Assembly (NCBI GenBank): GCA_012396115.1
Contig: JAAXOU010000002.1
Location: forward strand, 1-47,634
Direction: 5' to 3'
DNA length: 47,634 nt
DNA from: Streptomyces somaliensis DSM 40738
Lineage (GTDB): Bacteria > Actinomycetota > Actinomycetes > Streptomycetales > Streptomycetaceae
Made by a program: the position numbers and the translations under genes. Shown one piece after another: positions 24,104 through 32,918 of the stretch (position 1 is the stretch's first letter; each line of letters opens with the position of its first letter). The notes below the pieces were generated by a model that had not been told where the DNA came from, did no database searches, and saw only the letters and a list, made by a program, of their open reading frames with translations.

Positions 24104-24565
24104 TCACCGGCCCTTCGCCTGGCCGCCGACGGCCTCGGTGTCCTGGTACTGCGCCTTGACCTTCGCGAACTCCTCCTCGATCGCCTTGTCGGTCATCACC
24201 AGATCGTGCCCGGCCCGTTCCAGCAGTCCGCCCACCGTGCCGCAGCGGCCGCTCAACTTGCCGACGTACGCCTTCCAGGAGTCGTACAACTCCTTCTGCG
24301 CCGCCGCCGACTGGCACCCGGACGTGTCCCCCACGCCCGACTGCCCGGCCTCCAGCTTCTTCAGGCCCTCGCCGATGTCGGACTTCAGGCCGTTGACGCC
24401 CTCACCCGCCTGGCTCCATGCCTTCCTCTGGGTCCTCAGCGCTCCGGAGGAACTGCCGTCCCCGCCACCGGACGGGTCCAGAGCCGGCAACTGGTTGAGC
24501 TGCATCCCAGTTGCCCGGCGCTCGGCAGCTTCGGTCTTGAGGTGCTCCCACTCGTCCCACGACAT
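24104..24565 (-). CDS. Small M(A/S)WxEWExLK protein, ESX/WXG100-like partner (module B)
   Basis: A 153-aa helical protein. Its start MSWDEWEHLKTEAAERRATG, followed by MQLNQ, matches the module A protein at 12934. The C-terminal half has a helix with a central Trp (KELYDSWKAYVGKLSGR) and two further helices. The ATG at 24565 has the strong site ggaggggcg; a longer frame to 24619 lacks one. It is the first gene of module B, and the DUF1023 gene starts 9 bp after its stop. The strict pairing of this protein with a large WXG-like protein in two modules suggests it is a dedicated secretion partner or chaperone. That is inference. Confidence 0.8.
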   Translation of the reverse strand: MSWDEWEHLKTEAAERRATGMQLNQLPALDPSGGGDGSSSGALRTQRKAWSQAGEGVNGLKSDIGEGLKKLEAGQSGVGDTSGCQSAAAQKELYDSWKAYVGKLSGRCGTVGGLLERAGHDLVMTDKAIEEEFAKVKAQYQDTEAVGGQAKGR

Positions 24566-24659
24566 CGGCGCCCCTCCACAGCGGGTCTCTCCCACGCCCC
24601 AGCAGTACTCCTGCGTCACACTAACGGCGCATCGGGGAGCGACCCTGAGTACCCGTACC

Positions 24660-24832
24660 TATTGATCCGAAGCGGTTCGGCCCGTGGGCCGTCGGCGGTG
24701 TGCGGGTGATCCGGCGCGGGCGCGTGGCGCCGTGCTGCTCGTCCGCGCCGGAGCGCACGGCGCCGTCACCGACCTCGACCTGGCCGGAGCACTGACCGTC
24801 CACGACGAACCCGGTCCCGGCTGACCCGGCCG
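24660..24832. repeat. Degenerate repeat pair, left copy
   Basis: It begins tattgatccgaa and resembles 30023-30238. The strongest stretch is gcgtggcgccgtg(c/t)tgctcgtcc followed by cgccggagcgcacggcgccg. Both copies hold an open frame reading GAVLLVRAGAHGAVTDL and ending HDEPGPG-stop, so they probably carry the 3' end of one lost gene joined to an element end. No gene is otherwise supported in 24566-24915. Confidence 0.7.
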
Positions 24833-24915
24833 GACGGACCGGGGCGGCGACGTGCGCGGTCCCCGCGCGGCGGGAACCCGTCACGGGTGGCGTGTCCGCC
24901 GCCGTTGGGTGGGGT

Positions 24916-26283
24916 TCAGAGCTCGTCGGCCGCCCGGACCCGGTTGAGGTGGACGAGGACGTCGTAGGCCCGGCCGACCGCGAGGGTGGGCAGGGGGTCG
25001 GGGGTGAAGGTCGAGCCGGCGTCGTAGACCGGCCGGGGCCGGTCGAGCCAGGCCCGGGCCCCGGCGGGTGCCGTCCGCAGGTCCACGTAGAAGTCCCGGT
25101 ACCCGACCCGGTCCAGGGTGTGCTCGTGCATGCCGGGGCGCGCCGCCGGAACGGTGATCGGTTTCCAGTCGCCGTCGAGGGAGGTGTCCTTGGTGAGGAA
25201 GGAGCCGCCGGCGAAGGTGAACCCGATCGCCGCGTAGTCGCGGCCCAGGCGGTCGCGCAGCACGGCGCCCTGGGTACGCGGGTACATGTCCGGATGGGTG
25301 GACAGGTAGCCGACGTGGCCGTTGTGGGCGGACAGCAGCATCCTGTGGCCGGTCCGGCGCCGCCACCACAGCACGTTGTCGGCCATGGCCTGGTCGCGCA
25401 GCCGCTCCGCGGCCGTGACCGAGGCCGGGTCCGCGAGGTCGACGGTGGCGAAGGCGAAGGTCTGCGCGATGTTCCGGGCGTGCTGCACGGTCCACGCGTA
25501 GTCCTCGCCACCGGCGTTCCGGTGCCCGGCGACCAGGTCGAGGGCCTCCCGGGCCCGCGCGGCGTTCTCCTCGCGTTCCGGGAGCGGCTTGCGCAGGTGG
25601 GCGAAGATGTCGTCGAAGGGGCGCAGCCCCGCGTACAGCTCCCTGAGCCGGGGCAGTGCCTCCGGCCTGGCCGTGGCGACGGACGACAGGACCCGTTCGA
25701 AGATGTGGTCGCCGAGTTTCGGCCCCCCGAGGTCGTCGCCCATGAAGTGGACCCGGCGGTCGGGGTGGCGGCTGTTGTGGCCGCGCATCCAGCCGATCAG
25801 ACGGACGAACTCCTCGCGCTCCCAAGGGGTTCCGGCCAGCGTCTCCCGTGCGATCCGCCGCGGATCGCCGGGGCCGCCCTGGAGGTACTCGTCGATCCTG
25901 AGCCCGGCCGACCAGCTCATCTCCAGGGCGAAGGTGGTGAAGCCGCGTTCCTCGACGAGGTACCGGAAGACACGGTGCTTCATGGCGAAGAACTCGTGCG
26001 AACCGTGCGTGGCCTCGCCGAGGCCCACCACTTCGGCGCCCCCGACCATGGCGTCCAGCGCCCGCAGGTCCGCCGTCGAACCGCCGGGCTCCGTGGAGCG
26101 CAGCGGGTGCGCGGCCCGCTCCAGGGAGCGTACGACGCCTGTGGGAGGCGCGGGGGGTGCGCCGGGTGAGAGGGGTGGGGGCGGGGCCGCGGAAGCCGCC
26201 GGAGCGGCCACCGCCGTGGCGGCGAGCGCCGCCGTGAGCGCGAGCAGCCCTCGCCGGCCGATCGGTTTCCCGTACCCGTGCAT
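24916..26283 (-). CDS. Secreted erythromycin-esterase-family protein
   Basis: A 455-aa protein. The twin-arginine-like signal (GRRGLLALTAALAATAVAAPAASA, about 9-32) predicts export. The mature domain matches the erythromycin esterase (EreA/ChaN-like) family: GLGEATHGSHEFFAMKHR (E90, H93, H96), FALEMSW (E121), RVHFMGDD, and AHNGHVGYL, which supply the conserved Glu/His set of the presumed active site. ATG 26283 is preceded by gagggggatcacc. Family members hydrolyse macrolide lactones or, more often, have unknown substrates. An exported version is unlikely to be a conventional resistance enzyme, and no macrolide genes are nearby. It is divergent from the serine protease gene at 26514. Confidence 0.88.
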   Translation of the reverse strand: MHGYGKPIGRRGLLALTAALAATAVAAPAASAAPPPPLSPGAPPAPPTGVVRSLERAAHPLRSTEPGGSTADLRALDAMVGGAEVVGLGEATHGSHEFFAMKHRVFRYLVEERGFTTFALEMSWSAGLRIDEYLQGGPGDPRRIARETLAGTPWEREEFVRLIGWMRGHNSRHPDRRVHFMGDDLGGPKLGDHIFERVLSSVATARPEALPRLRELYAGLRPFDDIFAHLRKPLPEREENAARAREALDLVAGHRNAGGEDYAWTVQHARNIAQTFAFATVDLADPASVTAAERLRDQAMADNVLWWRRRTGHRMLLSAHNGHVGYLSTHPDMYPRTQGAVLRDRLGRDYAAIGFTFAGGSFLTKDTSLDGDWKPITVPAARPGMHEHTLDRVGYRDFYVDLRTAPAGARAWLDRPRPVYDAGSTFTPDPLPTLAVGRAYDVLVHLNRVRAADEL

Positions 26284-26513
26284 GGTGATCCCCCTCGTGT
26301 GCGGCGGTTTTCCGAGCCGACGAGCCGATGGGGTAATCCTCGTGCGCCGCGGCGCGGACCGCGCTGAGGCCTCCCACCGTCTTGGTCCGGGGGTCCTCCA
26401 CCGCAACCGGCGGGGGAACGTCCCCGCCGTCTCCGGATGCCGGCCGGATGGCCCGGCCGGCACCGGAACAAACAGGGTTGAACCACAAGGTGCACGAAGG
26501 AAGGGAACCCCGG

Positions 26514-27329
26514 ATGTCCAGCATGAAGCCGGTCCGCCGCCGGGCGGCCCGCACGGCCGCGGTCGGCGCGATCGCGGTGGCAATGTGCGCCACGCTGGTG
26601 GCCGGCAGCGCCGGAGCCATCGTCAACGGGACCGAGCCGACGGAGCGCTACCCGTTCATGGCGGTGATCCCGGAGTCGGCGCCCGAGCAGGGGCTGTACG
26701 ACGGCAACTGCGGAGCCTCCCTGATCGATCCGCAGTGGGTGCTGACGGCGGCCCACTGCCTGCGGGGCGAGGGGCTCCGGCTGGACGGCCTCGTCCGGAT
26801 CGGCAGCACGGACCGGAAGTCGGGGGGGACCGTCCGGGCCATCGAGCGGACCTTCGTCCACCCCGGTTACCTGAACGGTGACGGGAAGGCCGCCAACAGG
26901 GACGACATCGCCCTGGTCCGCCTGGACCGCCCCGTCTCCGAGAAGCCCGTCCGGATCGCGGAACGGGTCGGACGGCCCGGCACGCCGACCCGGATCCTGG
27001 GATTCGGCACCACCTCCGACACCGGACTGAGTTTCCCGGAGCGGCTGAGGGAACTCCGGACGCGCCGGGGCGCCGAGACCGAGTGCGCTCCGGGATACGC
27101 CGACCGGACCCGGCTGTGCACGGTCAGCCGCGTGCCCGCGGCCATGGCGTGCTTCGGGGACTCCGGCGGGCCGCAGCTCCAGAAGGGCCGGCACGGGCGG
27201 TGGGAACTCATCGGAGTGACCTCGGGCCCGGGTACCCCCGGTGTTCCGTGCTCGGCCGGGCCGGGCCTCTACACCAGTGCGCCCGCGTACGCGGGCTGGA
27301 TCCGGCGGACCATCAGGCACAACTCCTGA
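26514..27329 (+). CDS. Secreted S1-family (chymotrypsin-fold) serine protease
   Basis: A 271-aa protease. The signal peptide is about 1-35. The mature chain seems to begin at IVNG (36-39), directly after a likely signal cleavage site, without the long propeptide of Streptomyces alpha-lytic-type enzymes. The triad is H81 (TAAHC), D131 (DDIALVRL) and S217 (GDSGGP). The residue six before the serine is Met rather than Asp, so trypsin-like Arg/Lys specificity is not expected. Six cysteines could form the usual disulfides. ATG 26514 follows gaaggaaggg. It is divergent from the esterase-family gene. Confidence 0.9.
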   Translation: MSSMKPVRRRAARTAAVGAIAVAMCATLVAGSAGAIVNGTEPTERYPFMAVIPESAPEQGLYDGNCGASLIDPQWVLTAAHCLRGEGLRLDGLVRIGSTDRKSGGTVRAIERTFVHPGYLNGDGKAANRDDIALVRLDRPVSEKPVRIAERVGRPGTPTRILGFGTTSDTGLSFPERLRELRTRRGAETECAPGYADRTRLCTVSRVPAAMACFGDSGGPQLQKGRHGRWELIGVTSGPGTPGVPCSAGPGLYTSAPAYAGWIRRTIRHNS

Positions 27330-27414
27330 CCCCGGCGGTCACCGGGCGTCGCACCGCACCCCGTGCGGCGCCCGGCGGCGACTGCGGAGCCGGGCCGGGC
27401 GCCCGGCGCACGGG

Positions 27415-28185
27415 GTTCTGCACCAGGTGCGGACCGGTGCTCGATGGCGGGACCTGCCCGAACGATTCAGGCCAGGGAAGACCGTCGATGAACGCCACCG
27501 CCTGTGGCCGGCCGAGGGAACCTGGGAACGCCTGCACCGGCAAGTCCAGGCCGAGATCGACGCGTCTGGGAGATCTACTGGGACGTTTCGCTCGACTTCG
27601 CTGCCGCGTGGGCGCATCAGCGTGCCGCCGGCGCTCGCACTGAACTGCCGCCGTCACCCGCCTCAAAGGGGGAGCCGGTGACAGAACACCAAGGCGAAAC
27701 CCCGCGGCAGAGCCTCATCGCCCGCCTGGTGGAGGCGGTGTGGGGGCGAGGGCCCGGGCCGCTCGCGGGGCGGGTTCACCACCCGGCTCCCCTGAGCGGG
27801 AACTGCACGCAGTTCAAGCCTGTACTGGAGAAGATCCGCGTTCCGTGGATCGGGCCGGGCGGAGCGCGCACGGAGTTCGACAGCCTCGCGGCGGACAAGG
27901 CTTACGGCAATGCCCCGTGCCGCGACTGCCTGCCGCCGAAGCATCCGGCACAGGATTCCGGGAAAGATCGACAACCGGGCCGCCCGCCTGCGCAAGGGCT
28001 CACGGGGCGGAAGGCCACCCGACTTCGGCGAAGAGCGGTACAAGAAACGCAATACCGTCGAACGGGCGATCAACCGGCTCAACCATGTCAGAGCAGTGGC
28101 CCGCTACGACAAGCGCGGCTACGTCTACCCCGGCACTGCCACCGCGGCATCACTGGGCGCTTTCAGCTTCGCCACTCCAGGGTGA
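27415..28185 (+). pseudogene. IS5-family transposase relic with at least two frameshifts
   Basis: Three consecutive frames together give an IS5-type transposase. 27415-27580 reads TGARWRDLPERF and DGTWERL-like sequence. About 27570-27935 reads YWDVSLDFAAAWAHQ, the substrate-binding region and ADKAYGN. About 27940-28185 reads GSRGGRPPDF, YKKRNTVERAINRL and ARYDKRGYVY. The N-terminal helical domain is incomplete. The DDE acidic residues are split between frames, so the element is dead. I could not find its terminal inverted repeats. Confidence 0.8.
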
Positions 28186-28447
28186 CGCCGTGGTCCTCGC
28201 TTGGGTCCTAAAAGCTCTTCGGCTGGGCCCGCCAGGCACAGTGGGTTGTCTATGGAAAGTCGCGGGCGGTCACTTCGCTGAGGGACCGGCCCTGCGCTTC
28301 GGGGCGGAAGACGGTCGTGGGGAGGAGGGATGGGACGCATGCTCGAAGTACCATCCCTGGAAGGCTTTCCGGCCGGTACTTCCCAACCTCCGCAGTGGCG
28401 TAGTCGGACGGAGACATCCCTATAGGGAGGGCAGCGGGCAGAGGGCG

Positions 28448-29017
28448 ATGAGTGTGGCTGAGAGTTGGTCGCGTGTGATGAGTCTTCTTCGGGAGCACGC
28501 GCCGGCCGATCACGCGGATCTGCCAGGGCCCGCTACGGAGGAGATGCTCGCGGCAGCCGAGGAACGGATGGGTGTCTCCCTGCATGGGGACCTGCGGACG
28601 TGGCTGTTGCAGAACAATCTGGATCTGCCGGAGGAAGACGTCGACGACTGTGTGGCATGTTGCGGCTTCGACGGGTTTCCCGACGAGGGGAGCTTCTTTC
28701 TGGGCATCCGGGCGATGGAGAAGCTCTACGCGAACCGCTCCACGTCCTGCGGATTCGACCCTCCAGGCCAGCCGGACCACCCGTTCTGGCGTAACGAATG
28801 GGTCCCGTTCCTGTCGGATCAGGACGGCTGGACGGGAAAGTTCATCGATCTGCGGGACGGGCGCGTCGGCACCTGGTTCGTGGGTGAGGTCACGGTTACG
28901 GGCGAGTACGAATCGATGGCCCAGTATTTCGACTCCGTGGCGGAGACACTGACGAGGATCGCCGATGGAAGCTCCCCGGTCTGTCGGTTCACCGAAGGTC
29001 GACTTGTCTGGTCGTGA
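28448..29017 (+). CDS. SMI1/KNR4 (SUKH)-family protein
   Basis: A 189-aa cytoplasmic protein with SUKH features: ATEEMLAAAEERMGVSLHGDLRTWLLQNNL at about 25-55 (helix plus the conserved Leu/Pro region), then a Gly/Asp-rich middle, EWVPFLSDQDG-W (family signature WIPF...g.g), FIDLRDGRVGTW, and a last helix YFDSVAETLTRIADG. SUKH proteins are frequent immunity proteins against secreted polymorphic toxins. No toxin gene is adjacent: the gene sits between two dead transposases. Composition is less GC-rich than the neighbours. ATG 28448 lies just after ggcagagggcg. Confidence 0.85.
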   Translation: MSVAESWSRVMSLLREHAPADHADLPGPATEEMLAAAEERMGVSLHGDLRTWLLQNNLDLPEEDVDDCVACCGFDGFPDEGSFFLGIRAMEKLYANRSTSCGFDPPGQPDHPFWRNEWVPFLSDQDGWTGKFIDLRDGRVGTWFVGEVTVTGEYESMAQYFDSVAETLTRIADGSSPVCRFTEGRLVWS

Positions 29018-29113
29018 GAAGGTTGCCAATTGGAGCAGGGCTTCGGCGTAGCCGCGTGACGCCCGGTTCGTGGCGGACTGCCAGCTCAGCGGCTGTGCCC
29101 TGGGAACGTGACA

Positions 29114-29174
29114 GGCACGGTTTCCGAGATCATGGAGTTCTCTACGCCCCGTGATCCAAGTGGAAGACCGTGCC
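29114..29174 (+). mobile_element. Left end of an ISAs1-type element (remnant)
   Basis: An inverted repeat ggcacggt (29114-29121) / accgtgcc (29167-29174) lies immediately at and before the start of the truncated transposase, as expected for an insertion-sequence terminus. No matching right end is seen; the element is cut off near 29570. Confidence 0.5.
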
Positions 29175-29616
29175 TGCCGACGCGTCATCTCTGATCCCGC
29201 CTGCCCTTGACCGACTACGCGAGAATCCGCAGGTCGGACCCGAGGAGGTCCCGGGCCCACTGGAGCGGCTGACAGGGGTACCGGACCCGCGTGATCCGCG
29301 CGGGGTGCGCCACCGCTTGGCCGCCGTGCTCACTCCCACCGCGTGCGCGGTGCCGGCCGGTGCGACCTCGCTGCTGGCGGCCGGCGAATGGATCGCCGAT
29401 GCCCCGGGGTATGTGCTGGAACAGGTCGGTGCCGACCCCGATCCGCTTCCGCCCAGGCGGGTCCTGCCCGCAGGGACCACGGTCCGCCGGCTGCCGGCCC
29501 GCATCGACGGCGACGCGCGGGACCTGGCTGTCGGGGGCCGGCTCGCCAACCGCCACTCCGACAGGCATGTTTCGATGTACCGGTGGTCAGGTGACCCTGG
29601 ATCGTCGGCTACATGA
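29170..29616 (+). pseudogene. Truncated ISAs1-family transposase (N-terminal domain only)
   Basis: The frame starts at GTG 29170. It reads SSLIPPALDRLRENPQVGPE, then LERLTGVPDPRDPRGVRHRL, TACAVPAGATSLLAAGEWIADAP and TTVRRLPARIDGDA, the hallmark N-terminal domain of ISAs1-family transposases. Similarity stops near residue 130 and the frame ends at 148 aa, versus roughly 380 or more for the family. The whole DDE catalytic domain is missing, so it cannot transpose. Confidence 0.82.
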
Positions 29617-29631
29617 TTGCGGTGATTTTCG

Positions 29632-30000
29632 ATGAAATACGCGGTTTGGGTTCTCGTGGCTGTAGCGGCTTTGGCGCTGGCTGATCAAGTTCTTTTGTGG
29701 ATGGAGCGGCGCGGCTGGATCTACTGGCGGCGCCGTAAGGCCGGTATTGGTGCCGCGTCAACGGCCGGAATGATGGGCGAGCTGCACGCTCTTTTCTCAC
29801 CCACTCACCGGCACGTCTCAGAAGAGAAGGAACGACGGCTGGTCCTACGGGACGATGAAAAGTCGGGCTCCCCGCTCGACCGCAGAATCGACCTTGAATC
29901 CGGGCGTGTTGTCGTACGGCCCGGGACTCCTCCGCCAGATGCGCTGGAGGAAGAAGGCCCGCAGAAACGACGCAGCGCAGATGGTCCAGTGAGCCCGTAA
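29632..30000 (+). CDS. Small single-pass membrane protein, DUF6191-like
   Basis: A 122-aa protein with one N-terminal transmembrane helix (about 4-24), a Trp/Arg-rich stop (RRGWIYWRRRKAG), then a soluble part with ELHALFSPTHRHVSEEKERRLVLRDDEKSGSPLDRRIDLESGRVVVR. That pattern (ELHALF ... LVLRDDE ... G.PP ... vDL..G.v.vR) is what I associate with DUF6191 proteins of Streptomyces. Function unknown. ATG 29632 has a weak ribosome site. The gene starts just after the transposase relic. Confidence 0.72.
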   Translation: MKYAVWVLVAVAALALADQVLLWMERRGWIYWRRRKAGIGAASTAGMMGELHALFSPTHRHVSEEKERRLVLRDDEKSGSPLDRRIDLESGRVVVRPGTPPPDALEEEGPQKRRSADGPVSP

Positions 30001-30022
30001 CGTGAAGGTGCGTTAGCTTCCT

Positions 30023-30238
30023 TATTGATCCGAAACGGTTTAGGTTCTGGGTCGTTGGTGGGGTGTGAGCGATCTGGTGGGGGACGCGTGGCGCCGTGTT
30101 GCTCGTCCGCGCCGGAGCGCACGGCGCCGTCACCGACCTCGGTCTCGGTCTCGATCTCGATCTCGGCTTCGCCGGGGCGCTGACGTTCCCGACGAACCCG
30201 GTCCCGCACGACGAACCCGGTCCCGGCTGACCCGGCCG
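30023..30238. repeat. Degenerate repeat pair, right copy
   Basis: Related to 24660-24832 (same tattgatccgaa start, same HDEPGPG-stop end). This copy has an internal expansion of ctcggt/ctcgat hexamers (about 30139-30170). It lies between the convergent DUF6191-like and DUF1203 genes. Confidence 0.7.
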
Positions 30239-30294
30239 TCCCGGCCCGCTCCCGGACGGCCGCCCCGGCCCGGTTCCGGACGGCGGCCCCGGTC

Positions 30295-30777
30295 TCACTC
30301 CGGGCGGGTGACGGCGAACATGTAGCAGCCCCAGGCGACGTTGCGGCTGTGGACGCACACGACGCCGGGCTGCGCGAGCAGTTCGGTGATCGCCTTCTCC
30401 GGGTCCCGGCCGTCGTGCGTCGTGGTCGCGTCGTGGATCCGGCCGCGCCCGTCGTACGCCCGCAGCACCTGGGGCCGTCCGCGCCAGTCCGGCGGGTGGA
30501 CGGTGGTGCCGGCCGGGCCCGCGCAGGGTTCGGCGTGGACGAACACGGGGCCGGTCTCGCGGTAGGGGCCGTCGGGAAGCGGCAGCCGGTAGGCGAAGAG
30601 CAGCAGTTCGTCGCCGGGCGCGGCGTCGCGCAGACAGCACCGGAGGGGCTCTCCGCCCCCGGCGGTGAGGCGCTCGGCGCGGTTGCCCGACGCGTCGGTC
30701 CCGTCGGCGCGTACGTCGTCCAGCTCCCCGGCCGGAATCGGGTGGACGCGGAAGGTCGCGGGCGGTGTCAGGGTCAT
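30295..30777 (-). CDS. DUF1203 family protein
   Basis: A 160-aa cytoplasmic protein. It starts MTLTPPATFRVHPIPAGELDDVR, has CCLRDAAPGDELLLFAYRLP and GPVFVHAEPC near the middle, and ends with REVAWGCYMFAVTR-like sequence (RNVAWGCYMFAVTRPE). This matches the DUF1203 family, whose function is unknown. ATG 30777 was chosen over an upstream extension to 30927 because the extension is Arg/Pro-rich and non-conserved in character. It is divergent from the PucR-type regulator gene. Confidence 0.82.
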   Translation of the reverse strand: MTLTPPATFRVHPIPAGELDDVRADGTDASGNRAERLTAGGGEPLRCCLRDAAPGDELLLFAYRLPLPDGPYRETGPVFVHAEPCAGPAGTTVHPPDWRGRPQVLRAYDGRGRIHDATTTHDGRDPEKAITELLAQPGVVCVHSRNVAWGCYMFAVTRPE

Positions 30778-31063
30778 GCGTCCAGGCTCCCGGGTCCGTG
30801 CGCTCCGCGCTGGCGGGTATCCGACACGAGGTTCACCGGTGGACGGCCGGCCGGCCCGCTGACCGCGGGGGCGTGCCGGACGGCGCCGGACCGGGCGGCG
30901 GCGGTCCGTCCCGCCCGCGGTGCGCACCGCCGGGGGCCGCCATCCGGCGGGGCCGGAAGCCCGACGGCGGCCGGGCGGCGGACATTCGTGCGAACCCTCG
31001 TGTTGCGGTCACCTCCGCTCCTACACTCGCCGTCACGCGACGCGCCGACACGAGGGGGGCCCG

Positions 31064-32707
31064 ATGGCGCTGGACACGGCGGTGGGGCGGACGGGCGGGG
31101 ACGGGGAGGGGCCGACGCTGGAGAGGCTGCTGTCGGCCATGGGGGCCGGTGCGCTGGAGCCGCTCCTGGTCCCACGCGGCCTGGGGGTGGTGGTCGAGGG
31201 GATCGCGGTGCTTGACCCGATGGAGCCGGGGCCGCAGCGGGGGCGGCTGCTGCTCGCGGTGGGCGTCGATCCGCAGTCGGCCGCCGCCGTCGACGTGGTG
31301 CGCGACGCCGCGGGAGCGGCCGCGGTGGTCTTCGGACCGGGCCGGCCGGGACGGGCCCCCGACGCGCTGCGGGCGGCGGCCGAGGACTCCGGTACGGCGG
31401 TGCTCCTGCGGACCGCCTGGTGCGGCTGGATCGAGCTGGTCAGCGCCCTGCGGGCCGGCCTGGTCCTGTGCGGGGTCTCCGCCGACCCGGTCGTGGCGGG
31501 CGTGAGCCCGGGCGACCTGAACGGGCTGGCCGACGCGGTGGCGGTCCTGGTCGGCGGCGCGGTGACCATCGAGGACGTGGAGTCCCGGGTCCTGGCGTAC
31601 TCCTCCACGAAGGAGGGCGTGGACGAGGTGCGCCGGCTGACGATCCTCAACCGCCGGGTCCCGGAGTGGCGTGTGGCCGCCATGCGCGAGGCCGGGTTCT
31701 TCCGCAGGCTGTGGGGCTCGGAGGACGTCATCCACCGGCCGGCGCACGGGGAGAACCCCGAACGGCTGGTGGTGGCCGTCCGGGCGGGCGGGGAGATCCT
31801 GGGGTCGATCTGGGTGGCGGCCGCCGGCGGTGACCTCCCGCCGCACGCCTCCGACACCCTGCGGTCGGCGGCCCGGGTGGCCGCCGCGCACCTGCTCCAG
31901 TACCGGTCGCACCGTACGCAGGCCCGGCTGGTCGAGGACACGGCCCGCGCGCTCCTCGACGGGCGGGGGTCCGCCGACGTGCTGGCCGAGCGCACCGGGA
32001 TCCCCGCCCGCGGGCACTGCGCCGTCCTGGCGGTGCGGCCCGGCCCCTCCTGCAAGGGGGAGGAGACCGGGAAGCTGTACGCCCTGCTGACGGTGGGCTG
32101 CGCGGCGTACGACCTCACGTCGGTGGTGGTGCCGGTCGAGCAGGAGGTCCTGGTCGTGGTGGGCGGGTTGCGCGGGGAGGCGCGGCGGGCCGTCGAGCAG
32201 GTCGCGCGCCTGGGCGGGTCGCTGGTCCGGCAGCTGACCGACGTGTTCGGACCGGGGACGAGGATCGGCCTGGGCACGGTGGTGGAAACCCTGGCGGAAC
32301 TGCCCGGGTCCCGCCGGTCGGCGGTCCTGGCCTTACGGGCCCTGCTCTCGGCGGGGGAGTCCCGCGCCGTCGCCTCCGCCGGCGAGGTGGCCGAGACGAT
32401 AGCCCTGAACCAGATGCTGGACACGCTGGCGGGACACGGCTTGGAACCGGACACGCCGGTGGCGCGGCTGGTGGCGTACGACGCCGAACACGGCGGGAGC
32501 GCCCTGGTGCGCACCCTGCGGGCGTACCTCGACCACTTCGGCCGCGTACCGGACACGGCCCGGGCGCTGGGAGTGCACGCGAACAGCCTCCGGCACCGGA
32601 TCACCCGGCTCACCGAGGTGTCCGGGCTCGACCTCCACGACCCGGACGCCCGCCTCCTCGCCCAGGTGCAGCTGCGCCTCCTGGACCGCGGACGCCGGAA
32701 GGCGTGA
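31064..32707 (+). CDS. PucR/CdaR-type transcriptional regulator
   Basis: A 547-aa regulator. The N-terminal region (about 15-150) resembles the PucR purine-catabolism domain (LEPLLVPRGLGVVVEGIAVLDP). A GAF-like/GGDEF-like middle (about 150-430) follows, and the C-terminal PucR HTH is about 480-543 (VRTLRAYLDHFGRVPDTARALGVHANSLRHRITRLTEVSGLDL). The class responds to metabolite signals. An in-frame TTA codon at residue 424 makes it a candidate bldA-dependent, developmentally timed gene. ATG 31064 is preceded by gaggggggcccg. It lies directly upstream, same strand, of the PLP decarboxylase gene and may control it or the DUF1203 gene behind it. Confidence 0.88.
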   Translation: MALDTAVGRTGGDGEGPTLERLLSAMGAGALEPLLVPRGLGVVVEGIAVLDPMEPGPQRGRLLLAVGVDPQSAAAVDVVRDAAGAAAVVFGPGRPGRAPDALRAAAEDSGTAVLLRTAWCGWIELVSALRAGLVLCGVSADPVVAGVSPGDLNGLADAVAVLVGGAVTIEDVESRVLAYSSTKEGVDEVRRLTILNRRVPEWRVAAMREAGFFRRLWGSEDVIHRPAHGENPERLVVAVRAGGEILGSIWVAAAGGDLPPHASDTLRSAARVAAAHLLQYRSHRTQARLVEDTARALLDGRGSADVLAERTGIPARGHCAVLAVRPGPSCKGEETGKLYALLTVGCAAYDLTSVVVPVEQEVLVVVGGLRGEARRAVEQVARLGGSLVRQLTDVFGPGTRIGLGTVVETLAELPGSRRSAVLALRALLSAGESRAVASAGEVAETIALNQMLDTLAGHGLEPDTPVARLVAYDAEHGGSALVRTLRAYLDHFGRVPDTARALGVHANSLRHRITRLTEVSGLDLHDPDARLLAQVQLRLLDRGRRKA

Positions 32708-32918
32708 GCGTTCGGGCGGTGGTACGAAGGAACGGGGCCCTCCTCGTGCCGGGGAACGACGCGGGCCGAGCCCCGTACGGGGTTCCGCCGGGGGGTGAGA
32801 ACGGCGCCGTGGAACTCCGGAACTCCCGACGAAGACGCCCGCACCCCTCCGGCGGAACCCTGGTGGTGCGCCCGCGGCGATAGCGGGCGGCGGGTCACCG
32901 GTTCAGGGAGGGTGCACG

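Noticed and set aside
24916..26283. Macrolide resistance determinant
   Set aside because: The family name suggests it, but the protein is exported by a twin-arginine-like signal and lies far from any macrolide genes. Most family members have other or unknown substrates.
27330..28440. Intact IS5 element
   Set aside because: At least two frameshifts split the transposase and I could find no matching terminal inverted repeats or target duplication.
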